64,000 nt of DNA, from positions 9,615,001 through 9,679,000 of the forward strand of contig NC_091972.1 of assembly GCF_036711975.1 (NCBI RefSeq), read 5' to 3'. Of the stretch, positions 13,032-25,741 are shown in pieces. Origin of the DNA: Onthophagus taurus. Taxonomy: Eukaryota > Arthropoda > Insecta > Coleoptera > Scarabaeidae. The notes under the pieces were generated by a model. It was not told the origin of the DNA. It saw only the letters and a list, made by a program, of their open reading frames with translations, and made no database searches. The translations under genes and the position numbers were made by a program. Numbering within the stretch: position 1 is the first letter of the stretch; each line of letters starts with the position of its first letter.

Positions 13032-13737
13032 GTTAGTATTTTAATTATATTAATTTTTAATTTCAATAGTATTCAAATTTTTGATAACACCGTGTCACTT
13101 AGGGTAAGAAGCAGTTGGTGTTTGATAACCAACATTTATTTGTTATAATGCTTTTTTTGTTATATGTACTTTATCATTTGAAAACCACAGACAAAAACGG
13201 CCAACCCAACCCAACCTGTGAGGGTCATCCCGGAGAAGACGAGGACAGGGGTTTTTAGTGTAATTATATTGTAATTTAAATATAAAATTTTAATTCGCCA
13301 ATGGATTTCTCTTTATTTTGCATTGAAATTATAAAATTATAACTTTTTGATTTGAGGTGCTTTTTATTGGTCTATTAAGCTGTAATTATTTTGGCTTACG
13401 CAAGCTAAATATAGCTTAATAGATCCACAAAAAGCACATTAGATCAAAAATATTTCTGTATTCAAATATTAAATTAACTAAACGATTTGAATTTGGCGCC
13501 AATTGCATTTTTGCTTCTCACTGCCATCTACATAAGTGTTACATGATGAGTGAGAGAGACCGGTATATATTGGATCTCGCTTTCACAATGGAGTTGGCCG
13601 TCTGGTAGTAGTCTGTGAAAGATAGACATAAAACCGTACTAAACAGACGTGCGCATGCGCACAAAAGTGTCAAGCCTCTTCCATTTGACGTTTATCGTTT
13701 TGTTGTGTCACAGCCAGTCACACCGTTATGTTTAAAA

Positions 13738-13787
13738 ATGTATTGTTTCGTGTGCAAAGTTCGCGATAATACAGTTTCACATCACCT
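13738..13787 (+). pseudogene. Second THAP-like first-exon remnant
   Basis: ATG at 13738 opens MYCFVCKVRDNTVSHHL and runs into a canonical GTAAGT donor at 13788. The start mirrors the exon at 12958 (M-[FY]-C-x-V-C). It may be a duplicate 5' exon of the P-like element. The similarity is short, so confidence is modest. Confidence 0.35.
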
Positions 13788-13925
13788 GTAAGTATTATAA
13801 ATGTTACTTCTAATTGATAGTTTTTTATCTTATAAATTAACGCACGCCCATTATATGTCAGTACGCTTCTATGTCTATCTCTCTCGTTGGCTCAATCCAT
13901 ATTATATATAATCAAAGCTTTCATA

Positions 13926-14879
13926 CCATTTTTAAACGTCATGTCACTGCCAGCTCTCCTGGTTTCTACTATATGTATAAGGATCTTTCTTGTTTATGGA
14001 AAATTTCAGATCACCATTATTATAACAAAAATAAGAGAAATTTAACATTGGAAGAATTTAAAATTATTTAAAACACTTGATAGCAATGCTACCACAGAGA
14101 CAGTCTCTGGAGTCTGAAAAGCACACGTTATTAATTGTAACTACAAAAAGCAACATTTGTTGTATAATAAATTAGGCTTTCTTTTTAGACTTAGGCCAGC
14201 GAAAATGATGTTTTACTGTAATGTCAAATGATATTGACATGTTGCATTTTATGTGGGATAAAGTAAATAGGTATCTATGGAAATATATTTTTGTATGTTG
14301 CATATATTGTGTGTATTTTTGTAGTTAGATCGCATCAGTTGAAAAATCCACATTGAGAGCATTGCAAAAGCTTCTCTCGTTACGCAATCGTAAGCATTAA
14401 ACACGCTAGTTTCCATCACGCATCGCGCATTTACGCATCTCGCAAGAGCGGTCACACGTGTCCACATTGGGGCCACTTCAAACGTATACATACGCGAGGG
14501 TTAATAACATCGAATTATCCGGCGTGCTTTATTTTTTCGTCTTTTTTTCTTTTTCCAGTTAACTCGTCGGCTCGATTAGAAAGCCAGGATAGATAATTAT
14601 ATGGGCGGAGATGGCCACGGGACGATTACGCCAGATAATTTTCTATGTGGACGGGATGAAATGCCACGCATCTCCTTTTCTTTTTTCCACCAAGTCTCTA
14701 AGTTTTATTTCATGCTTTACTACGTACCACGTGAGAGTGTAGTGTAAAGACTGAAAGAATGCGAAAGTAAAATTGTGATGGATACTACGTAGGAAGTCTT
14801 TGATAATCATCGGTAATTTGTTGCTATTGAGATGTGAGATTGAAAAAAACAACGTACATAGTTAAAACAATTTTCTCGG
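13926..14879. other. Non-coding stretch, nothing recognised
   Basis: AT-rich, with short frames on both strands that lack family resemblance. No repeat or RNA gene is recognised. Confidence 0.35.
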
Positions 14880-15340
14880 AAGTCTAGATCCAAGGTTGGT
14901 TGGACCTTGGCGTTGCATCTAACGTTCGATTGTTCGTCAGTCGACGGAATAGTTCCGACAGTGGCCCATTGTTCCCGCATCCGCGATTCAATTAAATCAA
15001 TTACCTCCGTCCATTGTGCTCTCTGCCGTGAGGTGAAAAGTAGCGGTAGACGAAGTCGGACATCTGCATCGTCGGTTTTACTACTACTATAAGAAAGTGT
15101 CTGTCCATCCGTACGTTCGTTCGTCTTGGATTGGAACTTCCTGGAACCGACGACGGAACGTCTAAAGAGGCCGAGATAATTACGGACGGACAGACGACCG
15201 CCTATCGACGAAGACGACGCTCGCTTGTTGCCGCCGCCGCCACCGCTTTTTGTTTTTCCACGGCCAACCTCGATCACTTCGTTCTCGTTCATTCGTTCGC
15301 CATCATAACATTCTTTCTCTCTCGATTACTTTAACTTTAT
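14880..15340. other. CG-rich island, possible 5' UTR or short coding exon
   Basis: CG-rich and open on both strands. The longest frame is 161 codons on the minus strand (15292-14807), starting MNENEVIEVGRG, with a Gly/Ser-rich start and no domain I recognise. No convincing donor or acceptor brackets it. A promoter or untranslated exon remains at least as likely as a coding exon. Confidence 0.25.
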
Positions 15341-15948
15341 CGCAAATCGATCTCTAACGAAAGACCTTCCTTATTATACGTGTTTTTAAAAAACAACTAA
15401 ATGTGTATGCTGTAACGATGATGAAGATGTTATCCCATCAACTTGATTGGATAAATACTGGTATTATTACTATATCTTCTTGTCATACAATTATTCTTGT
15501 AATTTTACCAATATCATCGTTAGCATTATATCAGCTTATTACAAATGAATAACACTTTAAATGTCGTGCAAAAAATACATTGATATTGACATATATTAAT
15601 GTTTGATATAATATATCATATTGACAGATATTATCTGATATCCAATTAAAAACTAAAAGAAGTTTTGGCAAATTATTTGGTATATAATAATGAGGGATGG
15701 TGTGCACAAATCAGAAGCAGAAGCTATTTCTATCATAATATTGATGTATGTTAATTTTGGATCTTTTCATATTTGTCGTACTCCCAATTGTCAGAATAAT
15801 GTTGGGGTTGTGCAGATAAACCAAAACAACTTATTATTACAGATCCATCATACCATTAGTTAGCATTATAAGTATGATGCTGACCATTGCCTCCTTTTAT
15901 CTAATTTGAAATTATATATACAATCGGTAATAACAATACATTATTAAG
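15341..15948. other. Non-coding stretch, nothing recognised
   Basis: AT-rich sequence without recognisable coding, RNA or repeat signals. Confidence 0.35.
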
Positions 15949-16170
15949 TCAAAAACATAGTCTGTCAAGTACTCGAGTTGCATTCCTTAGCTTCGCATGG
16001 ATTTCTTTTATTTGCTTTGCAGCGTTAAAAATTCTTTGGATTAAAGCATCGCGTATTTCCACTTTCTCTTGGTATAGGTACAAAATACTTTTATATCTAA
16101 CGTTGTAATCCATAATGTTTCGTCCACCATGACTGATCCAGTGATTAGGGTAACGCACATTTAGGAGCAA
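15949..16170 (-). mobile_element. Mariner-type transposase C-terminal relic
   Basis: The minus-strand frame reads YPNHWISHGG followed by VEIRDALIQRIFNAA and KLRNATRVLDR. This resembles the C-terminal part of insect mariner/IS630-type transposases, where FPNRWIGRGGP precedes the last catalytic Asp and a helical tail. The expected SPDLTPLDF step is missing or scrambled, so the copy is dead. Confidence 0.5.
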
Positions 16171-18649
16171 TGACTGCTCCTAAATGCAATGTTATTCTTC
16201 AAAAAATTAGTTTCTATGGTGGCATTAGGGTTGATGTCGGATCAGAGAGGAATGTTATGAATGTTATATCATCATGCGTAAATAAAATGCAGCGATACAA
16301 GTTCCCATTATTTCCTCAGGAGATCATCTAGTACCAGATATTGAACACGCTATACAGTGATATCAGGATTTTATTGAATGTACTTCACATCTTGATATTG
16401 GAAATCACTAAATGTGTGCATATTCGTCGTGTACTAACATTGGGGTTGCACTCAACTATGGATATTCTCTTCCTTTACAACATTCTGCTGTGGCAGTCAT
16501 TCATACTGAATATAAACGCCCGGAAGTGAAGTAATGTTTTAGAGAGCATGAAAAGTTGTGCTAAAAGTTTACAGGGATGAAATGCGACGTTGTGCAAAAC
16601 GCTGTTAATATTTAAGTGAAGCCACTTCCATTGCAATTACTCAAAACATTAATTTCGTTTTAATTTATACTCAACAGTCACAAACTTGAACAACATTATA
16701 CGCACAATTGTTGCATAGAGATTGTATAACTATTTCCAAACCATCATCATCATCCAGATCACAAAATAGTTCAAAATTTGTTTGTTGAAAGGGATAGGAA
16801 GGATGATGAAGAAACTCCATTGCCGGGAAATATTTCTCAAAAGGCAGCAAATGTTGTCTCTTAGCACCTACAGCGCAACATCAAACCCGATTAGAAGAGC
16901 TGAAACTTACAAGGGGTAAATAAATGATAGAAACTCGGTGATGATGGAGACTAATGCTAGACAAACGTGACAACCTAACTAAGACTGGAAGGAACATTTA
17001 TTAGAAAATCCATGGACCTTGCATAGTGTAAGACACGCTTGGAAGAAATGGGCGTTTGGAAGTAAAACGAGGGCTGGAACAGAAATGAAAAGAGTAATAA
17101 TCAAAATACCACCAATACACGTTTATTTGCTAAGAAATAAGTGTCACACCAAATCCTCTGTTGATAAATATCTTCGAAGATAATAATAATAATAATGTCT
17201 TTATGGATACAACTTGAATCCATACCAACTGCAACCTGTTTAAATGTTGGATTCCTAAATGATATATTCACCAAAATCTTAATTTTTTCCATAATGCCGA
17301 TGAAATGCATTTCCACCAACAAGTAGTTTATAATCACCATCATTATTATACATACTGCCAATGATAAGTCTCATATTGTAACCAGCGGAATCAGCAAAAG
17401 CATAGGTCTGTGAATATCATCAGTCTATATTTTCTGCCCAGCTCTCGGAATGATGAAAATTACAGTAATTTTTGCTAAGAACACTTTGGCAAGTTTCTTA
17501 GAGAACATAAGAAAATTTTAAATCGTCGTTTTTCTAATAAATGGATTGACGAAGGAATTTCAAGTCTGCTACCAGGAACTCGTCGTAAATTACAAACCTG
17601 TATTAACGAAAATGGTAACAATTCTAAGCGTTTATTAATGTAGATGATTTGTTTTGGATTCGACTCACAAAGTTCTTACTTTTTGCAATTGATTTTTTTA
17701 AATTGGCTATTAAAATATATAAATTTTACCTCAAAACTACTTTTATTTTAGATTTTTAGAATCTTATATTTTTGTCTTTTTTTTTAATTATAGAAGATGA
17801 TTAATATGTCAGGCATGGACGAGGGAGCATCAGGAATTCATATCAGAATGTCAAATCTTTTTTAGCTTATCTATTAATTTTATGATACATATTTTTTTAA
17901 TGTTTTCTGACTTTGTGTGGGAATTATGGTATAGAGTGTCATATATTATGAAATTAGGTTTGGTTTGGTATTCCTCCCAGGCAATATTAAAGCTTAGCGG
18001 TATATGGATGAAGTGGATCAACTTCATATCCTTACCTGCATATGTCATGCATATTATCATAATAACGTATGCTCGTCTCCATACTGCAAGATGTTCTATG
18101 GACAAATTTGCATTCCATCCATCATGTTTGGGACATTATGGGAAGAATACTAAGAAACTTGCTGCATCTTTCAATATCACAATATATATAGCACAATATC
18201 TCCAGAGGAAATTAACCAACAGATTGACTCTTGTGCTACTATAGAGTTGTTGTACACTTGTTATATCTAGATATTAAGTGTTAGCTATACAATGCGTAAT
18301 CGGTTACTCAAAACATTTTGTATATCTCAGTTTCATGTTTAATGATTTTAATGCTTTGAGAGATTGGTACACAAATAGTTATTGCATACAAATTTATCTT
18401 CAGGCTTTTTTTAACGAGTAGCCACTAACTACTAGTGTCATACCATTTCTCTTAAGAATGGGAAAAATTAAAGTCAGATTATATATCAGATATCAGATTT
18501 TTTGTTACTTATAATACTAATGGGATCAATAGTGATCCCACATTCTTGAATAGTTGAATATATTTATCATAATTTTTCCAATTCCTTCATATTTCTATTT
18601 ATTTCTTCATTTCGTTCCATTCAACAATATTACCGCATCATTTCTTTTT
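16171..18649. other. Non-coding stretch, possible unidentified transposon debris
   Basis: Several 60-120-codon frames occur on both strands (for example 17361-17101 minus and 17882-18244 plus), but none shows a family motif. The frames break often, as in old transposon sequence, though I cannot name a family. Confidence 0.3.
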
Positions 18650-19450
18650 GTGGTTTTTGTTCCGTTGCAATTGCTTTCCCCGACGCGACGGTCGGTCAAA
18701 GTTTTCTTTACTTCTGCACTGCGGTTACCCCTTTCTTACATAACGCTTTCGCCCGACGCTCGCCATCGCGACCTTTAGAGGTTATTACCACGGGGGGACC
18801 GTTCGCGTCCGTCTGTCTACTGACCGTCTGCGTGCGCCGCCGGCACACGATTCCTTGCCCTTCTCCGTCCTCCTCTTCTTCATCATCATCATCCACTTCT
18901 TCTTCTTCTTCTGCCTTTACCCACCATCTTCACCTCTTTCTTTCCACTCTCGAGTAAAGCGAGATCGAACCTCGGTCTGCCGCCCAATGTCCGCGACGTC
19001 GACAATAACAACAACAACAACAACGTGGACTCCAAAGAAAGAAGATGAACAAAAAGAGAGGAACGAGTAAGAGGAAAGTTTCAAAACTTGGAAGGCTTCA
19101 TGGTCTGGAAGAAGATGAAGAAGAAAGGAGATGTTGAAGATGAAGTAGTAGAAGATGGGAGGTGAAGGAGACGAAGAACCACTGAGCGGCTCGTGTCGTT
19201 CCAAGAAGGAAGAAGATGGGGACCCGAACGGAGTGACGGTCGCGCGACGACAACGACTGCGATCGGATTGAAGAGAGGGGGGCGGTGGGAAGGGCGGAAG
19301 GGCAGACGGGACGTGTCTCGCACGTGTAGCCACGTACGGATGAGTCTTGGAAAAAGAAAAAGATTGTGAAACAAAAACAAAGAAAAAATCATTTTTTTGG
19401 TAAATAAGATCAACAAAAAATTGAGCAAGATGAAGAAGGATAATCAAGTT
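18650..19450. other. CG-rich and purine/pyrimidine-tract island
   Basis: CG-rich from about 18670 to 18850 and 19180 to 19350, with CTT/CAT and GAA/AAC triplet tracts between. The 176-codon minus frame (19447-18917) is low-complexity Phe/Ser/Pro and is probably an artefact of these tracts. A promoter or untranslated exon of the minus-strand gene at 20036 is possible. Confidence 0.3.
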
Positions 19451-20035
19451 TGAAAGGGGGAAAAATGGTTTACATTGACATCATAAATCGCGTAGGCGTT
19501 GGAAAAATAAGAACTGGTTTGATTTAGTTGCAAAGGAAACTTGATTACCTAATTTACTATGTTGTGTTAAAAATAGACAACACATTCACGGTATGTCTCG
19601 CGGTGAATTACGCAAGCGACATACTCAACCTACATATTGCGACCCGTTTTATACTTTTCACTTCGTGTCCCTTGAATGTAATCCAAAGCGGATGTGTTAT
19701 GTTAATTCACGGTGGAAATTAACGCGAACAACTTATTTGCTTCATTTTTATAGCAACTGTTGCCAACTATTTGATAAATTATTAGACTGTCTTTACAAGC
19801 TGTGTACAGAACATTTCATAAAGTTTAAAGCATTTTGCCTTCGTCAGACTGATTTGTAGTGTGTATTATTAGCAGCTATTAAAATCGCGCGACATTGTAG
19901 TGTAGACAAAATTAAACTTAGAAAACACTTCTTAATCAGATGTTAAATGTAACATTAACCAATCTGTTGTAGCTTTTCAATTTAGATAATAAACTTATTA
20001 TTATTGTTTTAAATTTAGATTTGGTTTGCACTTAC

Positions 20036-20117
20036 CAAGTGAGGGTTGCGGCCACGAGACGAAGAACAGGTGCAGAAGAAGCGGTACCAGGAAGCCACCG
20101 GCAAAGGCAGCGCTCAT
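20036..20117 (-). CDS. First coding exon of a secreted or membrane protein (signal peptide), partial
   Basis: ATG at 20117 opens 27 codons plus one base, then meets a canonical donor (CTTG|GTAAGTGC) whose GT is at 20035-20034. The peptide begins MSAAFAGGFLVPLLLHLFF and continues VSWPQPSL. This is a hydrophobic core of about 15 residues followed by polar residues, a good signal peptide. The exon is CG-rich and has a candidate 5' UTR upstream ending at an acceptor-like TTCTTGTTCCCAG. No phase-compatible downstream exon was recognised between 1 and 20035, so the gene probably has a very long first intron and continues beyond the left edge. Which receptor or secreted family it belongs to cannot be told from this exon. 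Confidence 0.55.
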
Positions 20118-20395
20118 CTCAGCTCGTGGTTGTGGTCCGGGGTCGGTCCCCCGCCTCTCCCAACTCACATGCTTCTTACTCGGTACGTTAATCTTTTCTC
20201 GGGGTCCCGCTACCGGCTCGCCGTGGCGGCGGTTCCTTCCTCTTTCCTCCTTCCTCGATACGCTTTTTTCCTTCGCCTTTTCTTCCTTCTTCTCCTCCTC
20301 CTCCTACTTCTCTTTGCCTTTTTCTTCTTCGTCGACAGCGGCTGCGGCGTCGTCGTCCGGAAGTCGTGCGCGCCGACTTGGAACTTGGTAAATCA
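20118..20395 (-). other. 5' UTR part of the signal-peptide exon
   Basis: CG-rich sequence immediately upstream of the signal-peptide ATG, bounded on its 5' side by TTCTTGTTCCCAG at about 20408-20396 on the minus strand, a good 3' splice site. If used, a further untranslated first exon lies upstream, perhaps in the islands near 27.5-28.1 or 30.8-31.7 kb. Open frames on the plus strand here are shadows. Confidence 0.4.
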
Positions 20396-20399
20396 CTGG

Positions 20400-22841
20400 G
20401 AACAAGAAATGGATTAATTTTCTATATTTGGAAAATAATTTATTGGAAATTAGATGACTAAAAAAGTGTTTACATTGTATAAAGTGGTTATCTTGGAGAT
20501 AATCTAGTATAATTTGTACCATAATTTGCTTAATACCTGAAATTACGAACACCTGTTTGCAATTTACTCAGCTTTTTTCTAAAATTACAACTACAAATAG
20601 TACTTAGACTATGACCAATCTTTTAATAATAAACTTCAAAAATATGAAGCTATAAAGCTTAGAGTAGCGTTATGTATATGTTAAAATCACTGCCAACTTC
20701 TAATTCGACTTGTTTATTTTACAAATGATTAGTCTGTCGTTTGTTTTCAATTTCCGTTTTGTTTCTGTTTATCGAATCTACAAACAAAATAATTTTATGA
20801 ATAGTGGTGTTTATTTGTGTTGGCGTTTTTTCTTTGGAGTTATATAACAAAACCAGAATTACGGTGCCTACAAGAGACTGATTGTATAAAACTGTGAGTG
20901 ACTTCACTAAAGTGACTGCAAAAACATTTTGCCCTAGGCCATTCTCAATTAGTTTTAACGGTGAACACTCTAGATACGTTAGTATTCATCTTTCAGATTA
21001 AGTAATACCGTTGATCACGGACTAGTTTTTCGAAATTTGGTTTTATATTTTTCCATAATTTGACACACACTTCTTTCTGTCTTTTGATTTGAGGATGATT
21101 GAGCATGTTGAGTAATCTGGGAATTAATGAAATTCATATTATTTAATTTGTGGTCAACAATTTATAAACAAAGGTAAGTGTCTGACAAAGCTTGATGTGC
21201 CTTGAACCTGGCAGTAACTGTCATATTTATAAAGCCTATGTTAGAACTATATCTGAAGAAAACTGATTGATGAATCTTATGGTGAAGAGATACATTCTAA
21301 AACGGTTGAGTTATGTTGGTCACATTGGGAGAAGGATGGAGACTAGGTTAAGAGAAAAGCTATCAGAAGGAACTACTTTAGGTGGCAGAAATAACTTGAC
21401 CCTGATTGTCAACAAGCAGCTGCAAAAGTACTATACTAAAGAAACTACTAAAGATGGGAACTGCCATATGGGCTCTGTATTTTCATGTAGTCAACTTATC
21501 TAAGTTAGAGTTGTTGAAAAAATGTTTGATAGGTAGAGAACTCAACGAGACATATCTTCCAAAAAAGGTTTCTGTGAGGATATCAACCGTAAAGTTTGCA
21601 GATTATAAAGCTATTAAGTTTAAATAATAGTCACACATAGTGGACTCAAAGCATAAAAACTTTATTAAAACTATCAAGATGTTAAATGATGGAACTAACA
21701 GAAATGAATAGGTGGCAAAAAATTAAACAGCGTTCAGGTTTATTGAAAACACAGCTCATCATTGGATTGTATTGAATTTATGATAAACACACAATAATTA
21801 TATCGCTTTTTGTTCAAATGACGTTTTTTGCTGTTTACAGTTAGATCTTTTATATAAAAAGAAATCCAATTAAGTAAATCACTTGATATCTCTTACACAA
21901 GTCTTACATAGGTTACCACTTCTAGATAATGCGATTTTAACTATATCTGACAGATAGCTAAAAAATCGTCTTTTACCACTGCATTTATGTCTTTGGTAGA
22001 TATTTTGAAAATTTTCGTAGCTACTGGTTTGAGCTTCGGAATAAAATATTATCTATCTAATAAAATTGGTTCACTTCACCAGGTGGCATATCATTAATAT
22101 TGAACATAAAATCATAATAAAAGCCCCATAGTAATGATTTAAATCGTGTAATGGTAATAGACTATATGTAAAGTTTAGTAATAAGTATTATATTATCTCT
22201 GTTAGTTGAAGATTGCAGAAGACAAGTATGGACTGGCAGCATAGTACGTTCCACACACCATATTTGCTTGAGCTACCTGACTCAGAGTGATATTTTTTAC
22301 ATTTACAATTTACCATCGTTCTAAAACTTGTTTCTGTTGTACAGGTTGAGCAACCTTCAGGTATGAAAGTTACAACATGGCATCCGAAACATTAAACACT
22401 TTTTCAAAAGACGCACAGTGTTATGGTGCTAGTGTTAGTTCTAGCTTTAGATTAATCTTCACACTTTTTCGATTGAGCTCCAAGTGTCAATTGGTGGGAG
22501 AATGTTTTTAGGAAACCTTTGGCTTCTTTTTTGGGAAGATGCGAGAATTGCCTTCTTCTTCACTCGGTTTGTAAACATACCTGGTGTGTTGTTACCTTCC
22601 TTTGATTATAATAAATTCGGGGGAAACTACCTTTTATTTTTTATCACAATTCCATCATATGATAATTTTTTTTCAAACTATCAGTACTATTACGATTAGA
22701 TTCAAATAAAGGATTAGGAATTCTTTTTACTTGGTATATTACTGAGACAGAAAGCACCTTTACACTGATTTCCAGCATAAATTTGCACAAAACATTTTAT
22801 GCCATACTTATTCGACACACAAAAGTATTCATACAGTTGTA
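20400..22841. other. Non-coding stretch with weak retrotransposon trace
   Basis: A plus-strand frame at 21267-21380 reads ILKRLSYVGHIGRRMETRL, vaguely like the C-terminal tail of RTE-type reverse transcriptases (RLxWxGHVxRM). The rest is AT-rich with no recognisable feature. A stub of the AGTTCTAG repeat occurs near 22428-22450. Confidence 0.3.
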
Positions 22842-23150
22842 TATTCTAGTTCTAGGTATAGTTTTAATTCTACATAGTAAGAGTGATAGTGTAAAACTAG
22901 AACTAACACAAGACCTAGAACTAGAATCATTCAGGTTTAGCCGTCATGAGAGACGTGCGGCTAAATCCGAATGTTTCTAGTTCTCGGTCTAGTGTTAGTT
23001 CTAGTTTTGCACTAGCACTATAACTAGAACTAACACAAGACCTAAAACTAGAATCATTCGGGTTTAGCCGTCTTGAGAGACGTGCGGCTAAACCCGAATG
23101 TTTCTAGTTCTAGGTTTAGTGCTAGTTCTAGTTTTAATTGTTATTCAGCG
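22842..23150. repeat. Palindromic ~127-bp repeat cluster, locus 2
   Basis: Two monomers with cores starting at 22928 and 23055, exactly 127 bp apart. In the second, CATTCGGGTTTAGCCG (23055-23070) pairs perfectly with CGGCTAAACCCGAATG (23085-23100) around a 14-nt loop. The flanking CTAGAACTAACAC-type arms extend the palindrome to both sides. Confidence 0.9.
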
Positions 23151-25269
23151 TTAGATTATTGTATATTTTTCATTGAACTAAAGCTAGTACCAACATTAGT
23201 ACATCTTCAGAGTTTTTATACTGCAAATTAAAATTTTTTTATGTAACGGACTTTTATCTTTGAGTTTTGTTATATCGAGGTTTTACTGTACTTTTAGATT
23301 TTTTTTTATTGTGTAAATAAACGCCATCATCCTGCTTTTTAGTAATTTCCAAGTCGATAGACATAGTCAAAACAAATTACATGCCGACGAGCAATTAGGT
23401 AATGTCGTCAAATTACATCATCGCGCGGCAGTTTAAAAGGCCCGAGATGTTTTTAAAAATGTCTAGACGGAGAATGACATTGAAATCACTCGATTATTAT
23501 AAATTTTGTTTTTATTCTTTTTATGGGTTGTTTTAAAATTAAACGTATAAATAAGTGTGAGAATAATCAAATTTTTAATAGTTTTTTTTTTGATAAACCT
23601 ATTAAAACCAAACAATATAATATTATCGCGTATACGAAGTCTGGACGGTGCAAGGTGGTGGTATATTTAGACTACGGTCTGTAAAAATAGTGCGAACGCG
23701 ATATAGAAACGATTCAAAGCGGATGTTGCATAGAATTTCAATGTTTTGATTAAGATAAACAATAGCTTGATTAGATACATAAAAAAATACAGAAATTTTT
23801 ATCCCATTTTAAAACAGTACCAATTAGATCAATTCTATAATTAGTTGTATTGAACAAAACGAAGCCCGTCTTCTAATTTGAAAAGTGCCAAATTCAATAA
23901 ACACGTTTCTAAATGGAACGTCAGTTCCAACTAGAAGGAAAGATTTTTTCTTGCTCTGTTATTTAAAGCGAAGGAAGGGTGTTTCTATTTTCGTTTGGCT
24001 CACATCCGAAAACACCGTAACTTTCGTCAAATTAGTGAAAGGGGTATTGCGAATATATGTACACACACAATGTGTTGAGAGAGTCGTGTGCCAAATTTCA
24101 CGCAAGAACCGTTTTGGATAATTGCCGCGGTTGTGTATTTAACGGAAAAGATCAGCACGCATTTTCCATTTTAACGTTTTTAAGTGCCTATAATTTTTTT
24201 TTTATATAAAAGTATCTTTAGATGAGTGCCAAATGAGAATGAACTAAATTTGAAGCGAATTCTGGGTACTTTTTACTTTTTAAAGAAACATAATAAGATC
24301 TAAAAATAAAACCATTTGAAAATAAATCCGCTTCAATGGTACCAAAACTATTTTAGCGCCTACAACTTTCAAAACTAAGCAGCTAAACATAGACATTTTT
24401 TTTGGATGAGTTCCTAAAATTCTTCAAGAAAAAGAAAACGTTTAAATTGTGTTAAATTTGTTCATTCAACACAATTTCTGTGAAATATTTGTGAAGTCAA
24501 ATATTTTTGTAATAAACATTTTTTATTTGGGAGGAAAATTATGATTTTTTTTTTCTCTCGAACAACTTTATTTCAAGCTTTATTTGTAGAATAATAACAA
24601 AATAACAAATTCAAAACTTTATTTCTTAAAATATGTTTTAAGCACTACTGCGAGTGCTTTTTACGAACAAAAATAAAGAAAAACTGGAAATATGAAGTCA
24701 AAAATTAGCTGAGATGATTTTCCATGAAATTAAGGAAAGTTCAATAGAGGCCAATGTGAGAAGTTTCGGCGCTTCAAATCATCAAGAAGCTTCAATTCTT
24801 GAGTTAACTTGTTCTTGTAAGGGTGTTTGCAAAATTCACTACCATGTGATTCAATCTATTGATTTGGCTCATTTTGAACTGACAACGATACACTTGCTGT
24901 AGTAATAAGCGTTGTTCGTTGATGAATCTCAGCATGATAAAAATATTAACCTTCATTAACGTCTTGACATTAACAGATCATGAAATATATTTAAGCTAGC
25001 ATTGAAAATCCGTTTCTAGGTTTATTTAAAAATAGAGATTAAGAACAACGTACCATCTTGTGCTCATCCATAATTGATATAATTTTTGGAATATTTTTAT
25101 AAAAATTTAAAGAAGTAAATTTACATTTGCATGACTTGAATTTAATTGAATTCAACTACTTTCTGGCATTATCATCTCTATCTGCAAAACAGAAACACTT
25201 GAGTGTACTTCTTGCTGATATCACTAGAGTTCCAACTACAAACATTTATTTCAATACTGTACTAGCAAA
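23151..25269. other. Non-coding stretch, nothing recognised
   Basis: AT-rich sequence with scattered short frames lacking family resemblance. No RNA gene, repeat or splice-consistent exon was seen. Confidence 0.35.
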
Positions 25270-25440
25270 CCAGATATACCAAGAAATATGGGAAGACCTA
25301 GAATGAGATGGATGGTGTGACATAAAGAAGCTGCTCAAAATTGGAAACTGACAGCACTTAATGGAGTGGAGTGGAGGCAGATTGTTCAGAAGGCCAAATC
25401 TCACCAACGGATGTAGCGCCACAGAATGATGATGATGGTA
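25270..25440 (+). mobile_element. Non-LTR retrotransposon 3'-end relic
   Basis: The plus strand encodes MGRPRMRWMV followed by NGVEWRQIVQKAKSHQ, the common C-terminal tail of RTE-type elements. It ends in a short GATGATGATG run, as RTE 3' ends often do. Only the last 50-60 codons remain. Confidence 0.65.
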
Positions 25441-25741
25441 ACGAAATAGAACTAGGCATTAAAGTGGCCAAACTCTTCATTAATTTTGTATTATCACTAA
25501 ATATTTGAAATCATTTACAAAATTCAGAATTTTTTTAAATACCATTATGTAGGAGGATATCATTAGAAACTTTTTTCCTTACAAAGGGAACAGATTATAT
25601 CTTCCTTTCTGTATTTATTTCAAAATATGTTATATGTATAAAAATTAATTTATACATCAACAAATCAGCGGTTAGAAAGAAAATGCTTTTCTACGACTCA
25701 ATTATATGCATGAATATGAAATACACTCAACAGCATAAAAA

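Larger units (their letters stand above)
12546..13917. mobile_element. P-element-like (THAP) non-autonomous transposon
   Basis: Terminal inverted repeats of 28 bp (CTTTGATTATATATAATATG...) lie at 12546-12573 and 13890-13917. They are flanked by a perfect 8-bp duplication, ctttcata, at 12538-12545 and 13918-13925. Inside are two short frames starting M-[FY]-C-x-V-C, each followed by a GT donor, which resemble the start of a THAP zinc finger. THAP DNA-binding domains with 8-bp duplications are features of the P superfamily. No transposase catalytic domain is visible, so this is an internally deleted derivative. Confidence 0.75.

Noticed and set aside
18917..19447. 176-codon minus-strand frame in the island at 19 kb
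   Set aside because: Low-complexity Phe/Ser/Pro and Val runs come from triplet tracts; no domain or splice support.
20026..20417. Two 120-codon plus-strand frames
   Set aside because: They are shadows of the CG-rich minus-strand exon, which has a signal peptide, a canonical donor and an acceptor.
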